NCBI RefSeq assembly: GCF_009865215.1
Contig: NZ_WWJX01001326.1
Span: forward strand, 1 to 34,313
DNA length: 34,313 bases
Reading direction: 5' to 3'
Origin: Streptomyces sp. SID3343
Lineage (GTDB): Bacteria; Actinomycetota; Actinomycetes; Streptomycetales; Streptomycetaceae
This document shows, one piece after another, positions 15,664 through 24,136 of this stretch. Every line of letters begins with the position of its first letter. Positions within the stretch are counted from its first letter, which is position 1. The notes below the pieces were generated by a model that saw only the letters and a program-made list of their open reading frames with translations, ran no database searches and was not told where the DNA came from. The position numbers were made by a program, and so were the translations under genes.

Positions 15664-17202
15664 ATGAGTCATGAACTGACACTGCCCAACTGGCTGCGCA
15701 CGATCGGCGCCCAACGGCACGGCGCGCATCGACGAGCGCTGCGCGACGACGCCGGCGAGCTGACCTTCGCCGAACTGGTGGACACGATGGACCGCGTCGC
15801 CGCCGGCCTGAAGGACGCGGGTCTGCGTACGGGCGACCGAGTCGTCACCGCGATGGAGCCGTCGATCCCGCACACCGTGGTCATCCTCGGCGCCCTGGCC
15901 GCGGGCATGGTGGCCGCACCGCTCAACGTCCGCCTGACCGGGCCCGAAGCCCGCGCCTACCTCGCACCGCTCGACCCGAGCGTCGTGATCGCCGACCCCA
16001 CCTACGTCGCCCTGGCCCGGGAGACGGGCCATCGCGTGATCGAACTGCCCACGGCCGCCGATCACCTGCCGATGGCGGAGCGCATGGCACCCCTGAGCGG
16101 TCGAGGCGTCGTCCCGCCACCCGTCGCCGAGGAGGCCAGGGCCGTCGTCTTCGCCACCGGCGGCACGACCGGGACACCCAAGGGCGCGTTCCACACCCAT
16201 CGCAGCCTGTGGCTCTGGCTGAACACCTGCGCGCACGGCAACCCGCGCACGTCCACCGACGTCGAACTGTTCTTCTCGCCCTTCTTTCACATCACGCTCG
16301 GCACCAACCTGCTGGCCCCGCTGTTCGCCGGCGGAGAGGTGCTGATCCAGCGGCGGTTCGACGCCGGCGCGGCGCTCGCGGCGATCGACGCCGGCGCCAA
16401 CCGGCTGATGGGCGCGCCGACGATGTTCGCCGCGCTGCGCGGCCACCCCGCGTTCGCGACGACTCGCCGGGAGAACGTCACGGCGATCCGATTCGGGTCC
16501 GCGCCGTCGACCGACGGCTTCGTTCGCGACCTGCTGCGCGACTTCCCCAACGCCCGAATCCGCGCCGGATTCGGCGCCACCGAATTCGGTTCGGTGATGG
16601 GGTCCGATCACGAGGACCTGCTGGCCGGTCGCTTCACCGGGGTGGGCCGGCCCCTTCCCGGGGCGACGGTGCGCATCCTCGGCCAGGACGGCCGGGACGT
16701 CCCAGTCGGCGCCGTCGGCGATCTCGTCGTCGCCTGCCCGTGGCAGACCCGCGGGTACTACGGACTCGCGAAGGAGACCGAGGAGACGTTCCGCGCGGAC
16801 GGGGTGCACATCGGTGACCTGGCCGCCCGCACCGAGGACGGCTGGGTGCTCATCGCCGGTCGCAGGAAGGAGATGATCACCAGCGGTGGTGAGAACGTCT
16901 ACCCGCGGGAGGTGGAAGAGGTCGTCCTTCGCCACCCGCAGGTGGCCGACGCCATCGTGTACGGCCTGCCCGACGAACACTGGGGGGAGAGGGTCGAGGT
17001 GGGCATAGTGCCCGTCCGCGGCGGCGCGGTGGGGCTGGAGGAGCTACGCGCCTTCTGCCGGGCGCGGTTGGCCGGCTACAAGATCCCCAAGCGGCTGCGT
17101 CTGCTCGACTCGATCCCGCTCACCTCGAACAACAAGCCCGACCGGCGACGGGCACGCGCACACGCCCTCGCCGAAGACACGCGCACCGACGCCGAAGCCT
17201 GA
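15664..17202 (+). CDS. Acyl-CoA synthetase (AMP-forming), second
   Basis: A 512-residue ANL-superfamily ligase. The P-loop is FATGGTTGTPKG (163-174), where the usual YTSG is FATG. Other core motifs are GFGATEFG, the RKEMITSGGENVYPREVEE hinge segment, and a C-terminal lysine in LTSNNKPDRR (K491) where most relatives have SGK. The ATG at 15664 has GGGGAG upstream. It is monocistronic, divergent from the ACAD operon and ends at a strong convergent hairpin. It is clearly different in sequence from the ligase at 7250, so the locus encodes two activation steps, perhaps for the primary substrate and a later intermediate (inference). Confidence 0.93.
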   Translation: MSHELTLPNWLRTIGAQRHGAHRRALRDDAGELTFAELVDTMDRVAAGLKDAGLRTGDRVVTAMEPSIPHTVVILGALAAGMVAAPLNVRLTGPEARAYLAPLDPSVVIADPTYVALARETGHRVIELPTAADHLPMAERMAPLSGRGVVPPPVAEEARAVVFATGGTTGTPKGAFHTHRSLWLWLNTCAHGNPRTSTDVELFFSPFFHITLGTNLLAPLFAGGEVLIQRRFDAGAALAAIDAGANRLMGAPTMFAALRGHPAFATTRRENVTAIRFGSAPSTDGFVRDLLRDFPNARIRAGFGATEFGSVMGSDHEDLLAGRFTGVGRPLPGATVRILGQDGRDVPVGAVGDLVVACPWQTRGYYGLAKETEETFRADGVHIGDLAARTEDGWVLIAGRRKEMITSGGENVYPREVEEVVLRHPQVADAIVYGLPDEHWGERVEVGIVPVRGGAVGLEELRAFCRARLAGYKIPKRLRLLDSIPLTSNNKPDRRRARAHALAEDTRTDAEA

Positions 17203-17208
17203 CCGGGC

Positions 17209-17250
17209 CGTCCGCGTCCGCGCCGGCGGGCGGCGGCGCGGACGCGGACG
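17209..17250. terminator. Convergent hairpin terminator
   Basis: A perfect 17-bp GC-rich stem (17209-17225 with 17234-17250) and 8-nt loop lie between the converging acyl-CoA synthetase and MaoC genes. Confidence 0.75.
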
Positions 17251-17271
17251 ACCCGGGAACGACGCTCGGGA

Positions 17272-17730
17272 TCAGGGGGCGTAATGGGTGAGGGACTCGG
17301 CGACGCAGACCGGCTTCGCCGATCCTTCGACCTCGAAGGTGAACGCGCGGTGCATCCGGACCGCGCCCCCGCCGGCCTGGTGGACCTCGGTGACCGAGGC
17401 GTGCAGCCGGACCCGGCTGCCGACCGGCGTCGGCGCCGGGAAACGAACCTTGTTCACCCCGTAGTTCAGTGCCATGCCCACCCCCGTGACCTGGATGAGC
17501 TCGGCGAGCATGGGCACGTGCCAACCGAGGATGAGATAGCCGTGCGCGACGGTCCCCCCGAACGGGCCGTTCGCCGCCCGTGCGACGTCGGTGTGGATCC
17601 ACTGGTCGTCACCCGACACCCGGGCGTACGTGTCGACGAGTTCCTGGGTCACCTCCTTCCACCGCGAGTGCCCGAGATCGCGGCCGGCCAGCCTGGTGAT
17701 CTCCGGTATGCCGTCGACGATCAATGCCAC
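17272..17730 (-). CDS. MaoC-like (R)-specific enoyl-CoA hydratase
   Basis: A 152-residue single hot-dog-fold protein. The hydratase-2 signature is visible as SGDDQWIHTDVARA with the catalytic Asp-His pair at D41 and H46, followed by FGGTVAHGYLIL. It would add water across an enoyl-CoA double bond with R stereochemistry. The GTG at 17730 gives normal family length. It lies 88 nt downstream of the thiolase gene on the same strand and is probably co-transcribed with it. Its presence beside a crotonase and a 3-hydroxyacyl-CoA dehydrogenase means both hydratase types are available locally. Confidence 0.9.
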   Translation of the reverse strand: MALIVDGIPEITRLAGRDLGHSRWKEVTQELVDTYARVSGDDQWIHTDVARAANGPFGGTVAHGYLILGWHVPMLAELIQVTGVGMALNYGVNKVRFPAPTPVGSRVRLHASVTEVHQAGGGAVRMHRAFTFEVEGSAKPVCVAESLTHYAP

Positions 17731-17818
17731 AGTGAGCTCCGCTCTGGTGGAGGGGTTCCGGGAAAGGTGGGGGTGTGGGGGCGCAGCAGGGCCTCGCGAC
17801 GGCGTGTGTACGAGGCGA

Positions 17819-19042
17819 TCAGGAAGCGACGCGCTCGAACACCGCGGCCAGGCCCTGCCCGCCGCCGATGCACATCGTCGCCAGGCCGTAGCGGGCCTGC
17901 CTGCGCCGCATCTCCCGGGCCAGGGTGGCCAGGACGCGCGCCCCGGTGGCGCCGACCGGATGGCCCAGCGAGATGCCGGAGCCGTTCACATTGACGCGTT
18001 CGTGGTCGGCCTCCGTCAGACCGAGCGTCCGCGTGCAGGCGAGAACCTGCGCGGCGAAAGCCTCGTTGAGCTCGATGAGGTCCATGTCGGACAGCGACAA
18101 TCGCGCCTTGTCGAGAGCGGCCCGCGTCGCCGGCACCGGCCCCAGGCCCATCGTCTCGGCGGCGACGCCGGCGCGGGCGAAGGACACCAGGCGCACCAGC
18201 GGAACCAGGCCCAGCCGCTGTGCCGTGCGCGCGCTGGTCACCAGGCACGCCGCGGCGGCATCGTTTTGGCCACTGGCGTTTCCGGCGGTGACCGTCGCCT
18301 CCGAATCGCTCTCGCGCATGACCGGCCGTAGCGCCGCGAGCTGCTCCGCAGTGGTGTCCGGGCGAGGGTGCTCGTCCTGACGAACCACCACGGTGCCGCG
18401 GCGTCCGCGCACCAGGACGGGCACGATCTCGTCCTCGAACCGCCCGGACGCCATGGCCGCGCCGGTGCGCTGCTGGGAGCGCAGGGCCAACCGGTCCTGA
18501 TCCTCCCGGGTGATGGCCAACGCGCGCCGCAGGTTCTCCGCCGTCTCGATCATGCCGCCCGCGACCTGGTGACGGATGCCGCCGGCGGTGACCCGGCCGC
18601 GCGCCAAGGCGTCGTGCAGCCGCAGGTCCGGGGTCTTGATCCCCCACCGACCCTCGTGCGTGTAGTACGGGGCCGCGCTCATCACGTCGACTCCGCCGGC
18701 GATGACGACGTCACTGAAGCCGCAACGAATCTGCATGGCCGCGTCCAGCACGGCCTGCAGCCCCGAACCGCACCGGCGGTCGACCTGTGATCCGGTCACC
18801 GAGTCGGGCAACCCCGCGTCGAGTGCGGCGACTCGCCCGATCGCGGGCGCGTCGCACGTCGGGTAGGCGTGCCCCAGGATCACCTCGTCGATCCGCTCGG
18901 GGTCGATGCCGGTGCGGGTGACGATCTCGGAGACGAGACCCGCGGCCAGCGCGGCCGGACGCATGCCGGCGAGAGCGCCGCCGAAGCGACCGATCGGCGT
19001 GCGCAGCGGCTCGCAGATGACGACATCGGACTGCTCGCGCAT
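17819..19042 (-). CDS. Acetyl-CoA acetyltransferase (thiolase)
   Basis: A 407-residue canonical thiolase with all catalytic elements: nucleophile C91 in RRCGSGLQ, H361 in NGSGISLGHPVGATG, and C391 in MCIGGGQG; NEAFA is also present. It would cleave a 3-ketoacyl-CoA by thiolysis, unlike the Cys-less relative at 5644. The ATG at 19042 is the N-terminal start that aligns with the family. Upstream, at 19123-19147, lies a 25-bp element matching one in front of the 3-hydroxyacyl-CoA dehydrogenase gene, so both are probably controlled by the LysR regulator encoded between them. Confidence 0.94.
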   Translation of the reverse strand: MREQSDVVICEPLRTPIGRFGGALAGMRPAALAAGLVSEIVTRTGIDPERIDEVILGHAYPTCDAPAIGRVAALDAGLPDSVTGSQVDRRCGSGLQAVLDAAMQIRCGFSDVVIAGGVDVMSAAPYYTHEGRWGIKTPDLRLHDALARGRVTAGGIRHQVAGGMIETAENLRRALAITREDQDRLALRSQQRTGAAMASGRFEDEIVPVLVRGRRGTVVVRQDEHPRPDTTAEQLAALRPVMRESDSEATVTAGNASGQNDAAAACLVTSARTAQRLGLVPLVRLVSFARAGVAAETMGLGPVPATRAALDKARLSLSDMDLIELNEAFAAQVLACTRTLGLTEADHERVNVNGSGISLGHPVGATGARVLATLAREMRRRQARYGLATMCIGGGQGLAAVFERVAS

Positions 19043-19122
19043 GCGATGGCCTTTTCTGGACGGAGGGGATCAGGCCCCTCGTGGACGCGTCCAGCCGACC
19101 TTCGCAGCCGAATACCCGGTTG

Positions 19123-19147
19123 GTCCAATACCTGATTCGGGTCACAC
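19123..19147 (-). promoter_or_regulatory. LysR-site candidate, thiolase side
   Basis: Plus-strand core GTCCAATACCTGATT followed, after four bases, by TCACAC. The same element in opposite orientation is at 20131-20155, with 22 of 25 positions identical. Relative to the thiolase gene it has the same orientation as the other copy has to its gene, about 80 bp upstream of the start. Confidence 0.6.
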
Positions 19148-19173
19148 CGAGACGTGATCGGTCTCAATGTCCG

Positions 19174-20067
19174 TCAGTCGGGTGTGGGAAGCGCCCGCTC
19201 GGCGACCGCCAGAACGGTGCGCAGCGCGGCGGACGGGTTGTCGGTGCGCCAGGCCAGCGCCGACCGGAGTCGAATCGGCGGGCCCGCCGGCGGCCGGTAC
19301 ACCAGGCCGGTCTGTTGGATGTGCCGGCACGAGGTGAGCGTGAACGTGATGCCCACCCCCGCGGCGACCAGGGCCAGGATCGTGTGCGAGTCCGGTGCCT
19401 CCTGAACCACCCTGGGCGTAAACCCCGCGGCCTCGCACACCCGCACGGTGGCGCTGCGGACGGACGACCCCGCGTTGGCCGGAAAGCTGACGAACGCCTC
19501 CTCGGCCAGGGCGCCGAGCGGAATGCGGTCGTGGTGCGCCAGCGGATGATCCGAGGGCAGCGCGCAGATGAGCTCCTCCTGGTCGATCACCCGCGTCCCG
19601 ACGCCGGGCCTGACCACCGGCAGCCGGACGAAACCCAGGTCGAGCGCCCCCTCGGCGACCTGTTCCAGGGCGACGTCGGCGTACGTCTGGCCGGTCAGGA
19701 CCAGTTCGATACCGGGGTGGGCCGCCCGGACCGCCCGGGTCAGCCGCGGCAGGGTCTCGTGGCTGGAGGCCCCGGCGAATCCCACGGTGACCCGCCCGTA
19801 CTCGCCCTGTCCCGCGGCTTTGGCGGCGCGCGCGGCGATGTCGACGTCCTGCAACACCGTCCGCGCCGGCCCGAGGAAGGACCGACCCGCGCTGGTGAGC
19901 CGGACCGAGCGGGTGTTGCGTTCGAAGAGTTGGACGCCCAGTTCCCTTTCGAGCCGCCGAATCTGCTGGCTGAGCGGCGGCTGGGCCATCCGGAGCCGCT
20001 TGGCGGCCCGGCCGAAGTGCAACTCCTCGGCCACGGCGACGAAACCCGTCAGGTGACGCAGCTCCAC
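19174..20067 (-). CDS. LysR-family transcriptional regulator
   Basis: A 297-residue LysR-type regulator with an intact N-terminal winged helix-turn-helix (residues 1-60: LTGFVAVAEELHFGRAAKRL, PPLSQQIRRLE, LGVQLFERNTRSVRLT) and a periplasmic-binding-protein-like effector domain (about 90-295). It resembles the BenM/CatM-like subgroup in the pattern HFGRAAKRLxMAQPPLSQQI. The gene lies between a co-oriented thiolase gene and a divergent 3-hydroxyacyl-CoA dehydrogenase gene. A near-identical 25-bp element occurs in front of each, so it probably activates both in response to a pathway intermediate (inference). Confidence 0.93.
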   Translation of the reverse strand: MELRHLTGFVAVAEELHFGRAAKRLRMAQPPLSQQIRRLERELGVQLFERNTRSVRLTSAGRSFLGPARTVLQDVDIAARAAKAAGQGEYGRVTVGFAGASSHETLPRLTRAVRAAHPGIELVLTGQTYADVALEQVAEGALDLGFVRLPVVRPGVGTRVIDQEELICALPSDHPLAHHDRIPLGALAEEAFVSFPANAGSSVRSATVRVCEAAGFTPRVVQEAPDSHTILALVAAGVGITFTLTSCRHIQQTGLVYRPPAGPPIRLRSALAWRTDNPSAALRTVLAVAERALPTPD

Positions 20068-20130
20068 GGCGCTCCTCCGTATCCCGGGCCCGGTCGGCGC
20101 CCGTGCTCGATTGATCTCTTCGACGTCTCA

Positions 20131-20155
20131 GTGTGAGCTTAATCAGGTATTGGAC
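20131..20155 (+). promoter_or_regulatory. LysR-site candidate, dehydrogenase side
   Basis: GTGTGAGCTT followed by AATCAGGTATTGGAC is the reverse complement of the 19123-19147 element at 22 of 25 positions. It lies in the 218-bp region between the LysR start and the 3-hydroxyacyl-CoA dehydrogenase start. AAT-N5-ATT within it could be a LysR-type dyad. Confidence 0.6.
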
Positions 20156-20285
20156 ACCACTCAATGCCGCCGGCAGCGTGGGGGGACCGCCGCACCCGCC
20201 GAGGGCAGCACCCATGCCAACCATGGGTGCCCCCAAGGCGATTCGACGCCGGCCCCGTCCACCCGCGTTCACAGGAGAGCCCCCC

Positions 20286-21821
20286 ATGCGCATCAGGATC
20301 GTCGGCGCCGGAGTCATGGGCCGAGGCATCGCCCAATGGGCGGTGACCGCCGGCCACACCGTGGAACTGTGCGACGCACGCCGGGAATCCGTGGGTCAGG
20401 CGCTCGACTTCGTCGCCGACATGCTCCGGCGCGCGGTGGACAGGCAGCGGATCACGCCGGCGAACGCGGCGGCCGCCGTCGAGCGGCTCGTCCCCCTGGA
20501 CTCGCCCACGGCACCCGGCGACACGGTGGAACTGGTCATCGAGGCCGTCCGCGAAGACCTCGTCACCAAAGCCGAACTGTTCGGCGAACTGGAACGCGTC
20601 CTGCCACCGGAGACGGTGTTCGCCACCAACACCTCCTCCCTGTCGGTCACCCGGATCGCGGCAACGTTGACGGACCCCGCACGGCTCGCCGGTCTGCACT
20701 TCTTCAACCCGGTACCGCTGATGAAGATCGTGGAGATCGTCCCCGGAGCCCTGACCCGCCCGGACATCCCGCCCGCACTGACCGCCCTGGTGCGCGGGAG
20801 CGGGCACGCCGCGGTGACGGTCGCGGACACCCCCGGGTTCCTGGTCAATCACGCCGGTCGCGGCCTGGTCACCGAGGCGCTCGCGCTGTTGGAGGAGTCC
20901 GTGTCCGACCCGGCCGGGATCGACCGGATCGCCCGCGACGTGCTCGGACTGCGCATGGGGCCCTTCGAGCTGATGGACCTCACCGGCCTCGACGTCAGCG
21001 CCACGGTCAACGACTCCATCTGGCAGGGGTTTCGACACTCCGACCGACTCCGACCCTCCTTCCTCACCGCCAACCGGGTGGACGCCGGGCTGCACGGCCG
21101 CAAGACCGGACGCGGCTTCTACTCGTACACCGACGAGAGCACCGCACTCCCGGCCGAACCGCCGATCACCGGGGACGCCGACCGCCCGGTGTGGGTGGCC
21201 GGCGCCGGGCCTGACGCCGACGCGTTGCGGCGGGCACTGGCCGGCGCGCGACTCGCGCCGCTCGACGGGCCGAACGACTGGGCCGACCCGGTGGTGCTGG
21301 TCCCCACCTGGGGAACCACCGCGGCCGCCGCGGTCGCCACCGACCGGCTGCCCGCCCGCCGCACCTTCGGCGTGGACCCGCTGTCCCTGACCGGCCCCCG
21401 CAGGGTGCTGGCGGTGACGCCCGCCGCGGATCCCGCCGCGGTGCGCGACGCGCGGGCCGTCCTGGCCCGGGCCGACGAATCCGGACAGCCCCCGCACGTC
21501 AGCGTCGTACGCGACACCGCGGGCTCGGTCGCCCAACGGCTGGTGGCCTCGATCGTCTCGGTCGCCGCGTCCATCGCCGAGCGCTCCATCGCCGGCCCCG
21601 AGGACATCGACCGCGCGGTCACCGCCGCACTCGGCTACCCCCTCGGCCCCCTGGCGTGGGGCGAGAAGATCGGGGCGCCGCGCGTGCTCGCCCTACAGCA
21701 GGCCCTGCACCGTACGACCGGTGACCCCCGCCACCGGCCGACCCGCTGGGTCACCGAACGCGCGCAACTCGGCCTGGCCCTCACCGAGCCCGGCACCGCG
21801 CCCGCCGACGCGGCCCTGTGA
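20286..21821 (+). CDS. 3-Hydroxyacyl-CoA dehydrogenase (PaaH/FadB-like, two C-terminal domains)
   Basis: A 511-residue NAD-dependent dehydrogenase. The Rossmann motif GAGVMG (7-12) is followed by D30, which favours NAD over NADP. The catalytic pair is in HFFNPVPLMKIVE (H138 and E150). The first 3HCDH C-terminal domain spans about 180-285, and a second, diverged copy spans about 415-505 (DTAGSVAQRLVAS... GYPLGPLAWGEKIG), as in PaaH-type proteins of about 500 residues. The ATG at 20286 is chosen over upstream in-frame codons because GGAGA lies 9 nt before it and the Rossmann motif then starts at the N-terminus. It is first in an operon with ACAD and F420-oxidoreductase genes. Confidence 0.92.
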   Translation: MRIRIVGAGVMGRGIAQWAVTAGHTVELCDARRESVGQALDFVADMLRRAVDRQRITPANAAAAVERLVPLDSPTAPGDTVELVIEAVREDLVTKAELFGELERVLPPETVFATNTSSLSVTRIAATLTDPARLAGLHFFNPVPLMKIVEIVPGALTRPDIPPALTALVRGSGHAAVTVADTPGFLVNHAGRGLVTEALALLEESVSDPAGIDRIARDVLGLRMGPFELMDLTGLDVSATVNDSIWQGFRHSDRLRPSFLTANRVDAGLHGRKTGRGFYSYTDESTALPAEPPITGDADRPVWVAGAGPDADALRRALAGARLAPLDGPNDWADPVVLVPTWGTTAAAAVATDRLPARRTFGVDPLSLTGPRRVLAVTPAADPAAVRDARAVLARADESGQPPHVSVVRDTAGSVAQRLVASIVSVAASIAERSIAGPEDIDRAVTAALGYPLGPLAWGEKIGAPRVLALQQALHRTTGDPRHRPTRWVTERAQLGLALTEPGTAPADAAL

Positions 21822-21858
21822 CATCCCTTCCCACCCACCGCCACACCAAGGAGACGCC

Positions 21859-23019
21859 GTGCTCGCACGGGATTTCGGCCTGACCGAGACACAACGCGAC
21901 ATCAGGGCCATGGCCGCGGACTTCGTCGACGCGGAGATCGCCCCGAACGCCCGCGACTGGGACCGTGCCGAGCGAGTCGACCCCGGCATCGTGCGAAGGC
22001 TCGGCGAACTGGGGTTCCTGGGGCTGACGATCCCGGAACAGTACGGCGGCGTGGACGCCGACATGCTCTCCTACGTCCTGGTCACCGAGGAACTCGGACG
22101 CGGCGACTCCTCGATTCGCGGGATCGTCTCGGTCTCCCTCGGACTCGTCACCAAGACCATCGCCGCGCACGGCACCGAGGAACAAAAGCAGCAATGGCTG
22201 CCCCACCTGGTGCGCGGCGACGCGCTGGGGTGCTTCGCCCTGACCGAACCCGGCTCGGGGTCCGACCCGGCGTCCCTGTCGACCCGGGCCGTGCGCGACG
22301 GCCGGGACTGGGTAATCAGCGGCAGCAAGACGTTCATCACCAACGGCACGTGGGCCAAGGTCGCGCTCACCTTCGCCCGCACGAGCGACACCGGCATCAC
22401 CGCCTTCCTGGTGCCCACCGACTCGCCCGGGTTCACCGCTTCGGAGATCCACGGCAAGCTCGGCCTGCGCGGCCAGCCGACCGCCGAACTCACCTACGAC
22501 GCCGTGCGCGTTCCGGACTCGGCGCGCCTGGGCGAGGTCGGCAAGGGCTTGCGCATCGCCCTGGGAGCACTGTCGCGAGGACGCGTCTCCGTGGCCGCGG
22601 GCGCGGTGGGCGTGGCTCAGGCGTCGCTCGACGCGGCCGTGCGCTACGCGACCGAACGGACGCAGTTCGCAAAGCCGATCGCCTCTTTCCAACTCGTGCA
22701 GGAGTTGCTCGCCGACTCCGCCGTCGCGGTGACGGCCGCTCGGCTGCTGACCCACCGGGTCGCCCGGATGGTGGACGCCGAAGTCGATTCGAAGGACTAC
22801 GCCGTGGACGCCTCCATGGCCAAGTACCACGCCAGTGAGACGGCCGTGCGGGTGACCAACGACTGCCTGCAGGTCTTCGGCGGCTACGGGTACATCGACG
22901 AATACCCGCTCGGGAGGTACCTGCGGGACGCGCGGGTGCTCACCCTGTACGAAGGCACCAGCCAGGTGCAGAAGCTCATCATCGGCCGCGACCTCACCGG
23001 CGTGAACGCCATGGTCTGA
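21859..23019 (+). CDS. Acyl-CoA dehydrogenase, short/medium-chain type
   Basis: A 386-residue classical acyl-CoA dehydrogenase. Visible motifs are the flavin motif CFALTEPGSGSDPAS, KTFITNGTWAK, RTQFAKPIASFQLVQ, QVFGGYGYIDEYPLGRYLRD, and the catalytic glutamate in LYEGTSQVQ (E365). In contrast to the other dehydrogenases in the window it has the textbook base and length, so it is probably a stand-alone homotetramer. The GTG at 21859 has AAGGAGA 4 nt upstream. It lies 37 nt after the 3-hydroxyacyl-CoA dehydrogenase gene, in one operon. Confidence 0.94.
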   Translation: MLARDFGLTETQRDIRAMAADFVDAEIAPNARDWDRAERVDPGIVRRLGELGFLGLTIPEQYGGVDADMLSYVLVTEELGRGDSSIRGIVSVSLGLVTKTIAAHGTEEQKQQWLPHLVRGDALGCFALTEPGSGSDPASLSTRAVRDGRDWVISGSKTFITNGTWAKVALTFARTSDTGITAFLVPTDSPGFTASEIHGKLGLRGQPTAELTYDAVRVPDSARLGEVGKGLRIALGALSRGRVSVAAGAVGVAQASLDAAVRYATERTQFAKPIASFQLVQELLADSAVAVTAARLLTHRVARMVDAEVDSKDYAVDASMAKYHASETAVRVTNDCLQVFGGYGYIDEYPLGRYLRDARVLTLYEGTSQVQKLIIGRDLTGVNAMV

Positions 23020-23062
23020 ACGATTGCCGCCGCCGTCGCCGCCACGCAGGGAGAACTCGTAC

Positions 23063-24118
23063 ATGACCACCTACCCGCGCCCCACCGGGCCGCTGAAACT
23101 GGACGCCGCGATCGGCACCGCGCCGCGGATCGTCGAGGCCGCGGTAACCGCCGAACGGCACGGCATCCACCGGGTCCTCGTCCCCGAGACCGCCCAGGAT
23201 CCCTTCCCGCTGCTCGCGGTGGCGGCGTCTCGCACCACCACCGTCGAGGTGGCCACCGGGGTGGCCATCGCCTTCGCCCGCACACCGATGACGTTGGCCT
23301 CCAGCGCCTGGACACTTCAGGGCATCTCCGGCGGTCGCGCCGTGATCGGCCTGGGCTCGCAGATCAAGGCACACATCACCCGCCGCTTCGCGATGCCGTG
23401 GTCCAGTCCGGCGGCCCGGATGAAGGAGTTCGTCAGCGCCACCCGCACCATCTGGAACAGCTGGCAGACCGGCGCGGAACTCGACTTTCGCGGCGAGTTC
23501 TACAGCCACACCCTGATGAACCCGTTGTTCGACCCCGGCCCGCTGGAGCAGGGCGAGCCGCTCGTGCTCATCGCGGCCGTCGGACCGCTGATGGCGGCCA
23601 CGGCCGGCGCGGTCGGCGACGGCGTGATCTGTCACCCGTTCGGCACGGCGCCGTATGTCACCGAGCAACTCGCCCCGGCGGTGCTGGCGGCCCGCTCCAA
23701 GGCCGAGGCCGAGCAAGCCCCGTGGACCAAGCGGCCGTTCGAGATCGCCGGCAACGTGTTCGTGGTCACCGGCCGCACCGAGCAGGAGTACGAGCACAGC
23801 CTTGCCGGTGTCCGTGAGCGCCTGGCCTTCTACGGATCCACCCCGGCCTACCGGGCCGTGCTGGAGCACCACGGGTGGGGCGCACTCCAGGAGGAGTTGC
23901 GCGCGCTGTCGCTACAGGGTCGCTGGAAGGAGATGGGTCGGCTCGTCGACGACGACGTGTTGAACGCCTTCGCGGTGGTCGCCGAGGACCCCGCCACGGC
24001 GGGCAGACTCGTTCGCGAGCGCTACACCGGCGTCTACCACCGAGTGTCGGTGGCGCAGGCCCCCGAGTCCGACCCGGCCCTCGCGCTGGATGTCCTCGAC
24101 GGCATCCGCCACGGCTGA
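23063..24118 (+). CDS. LLM-class F420-dependent oxidoreductase (MSMEG_2256-like)
   Basis: A 351-residue luciferase-like TIM-barrel flavin/F420 oxidoreductase. The sequence from residue 10 (LKLDAAIG...RIVEAAVTAERHG) and the block GRAVIGLGSQIKAHITRRFA (about 90-109), MPWSSPAARMKEFV and HTLMNPLFDPGP match the F420-dependent MSMEG_2256-type subfamily pattern. The ATG at 23063 is preferred to an upstream in-frame start because GGGAG lies 9 nt before it. It is last in the operon with the 3-hydroxyacyl-CoA dehydrogenase and ACAD genes. It may perform a redox step on a ketone, alcohol or enone of the substrate. Cofactor assignment rests on subfamily resemblance, not a seen binding residue. Confidence 0.88.
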   Translation: MTTYPRPTGPLKLDAAIGTAPRIVEAAVTAERHGIHRVLVPETAQDPFPLLAVAASRTTTVEVATGVAIAFARTPMTLASSAWTLQGISGGRAVIGLGSQIKAHITRRFAMPWSSPAARMKEFVSATRTIWNSWQTGAELDFRGEFYSHTLMNPLFDPGPLEQGEPLVLIAAVGPLMAATAGAVGDGVICHPFGTAPYVTEQLAPAVLAARSKAEAEQAPWTKRPFEIAGNVFVVTGRTEQEYEHSLAGVRERLAFYGSTPAYRAVLEHHGWGALQEELRALSLQGRWKEMGRLVDDDVLNAFAVVAEDPATAGRLVRERYTGVYHRVSVAQAPESDPALALDVLDGIRHG

Positions 24119-24136
24119 ACCGACCACCGCGAACGG

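Noticed and set aside
19146-19165. Small inverted repeats (GAGAC/GTCTC, ACCGA/TCGGT) after the LysR stop as a terminator
   Set aside because: Stems are only 5 bp and mutually exclusive, so they are too weak to call.
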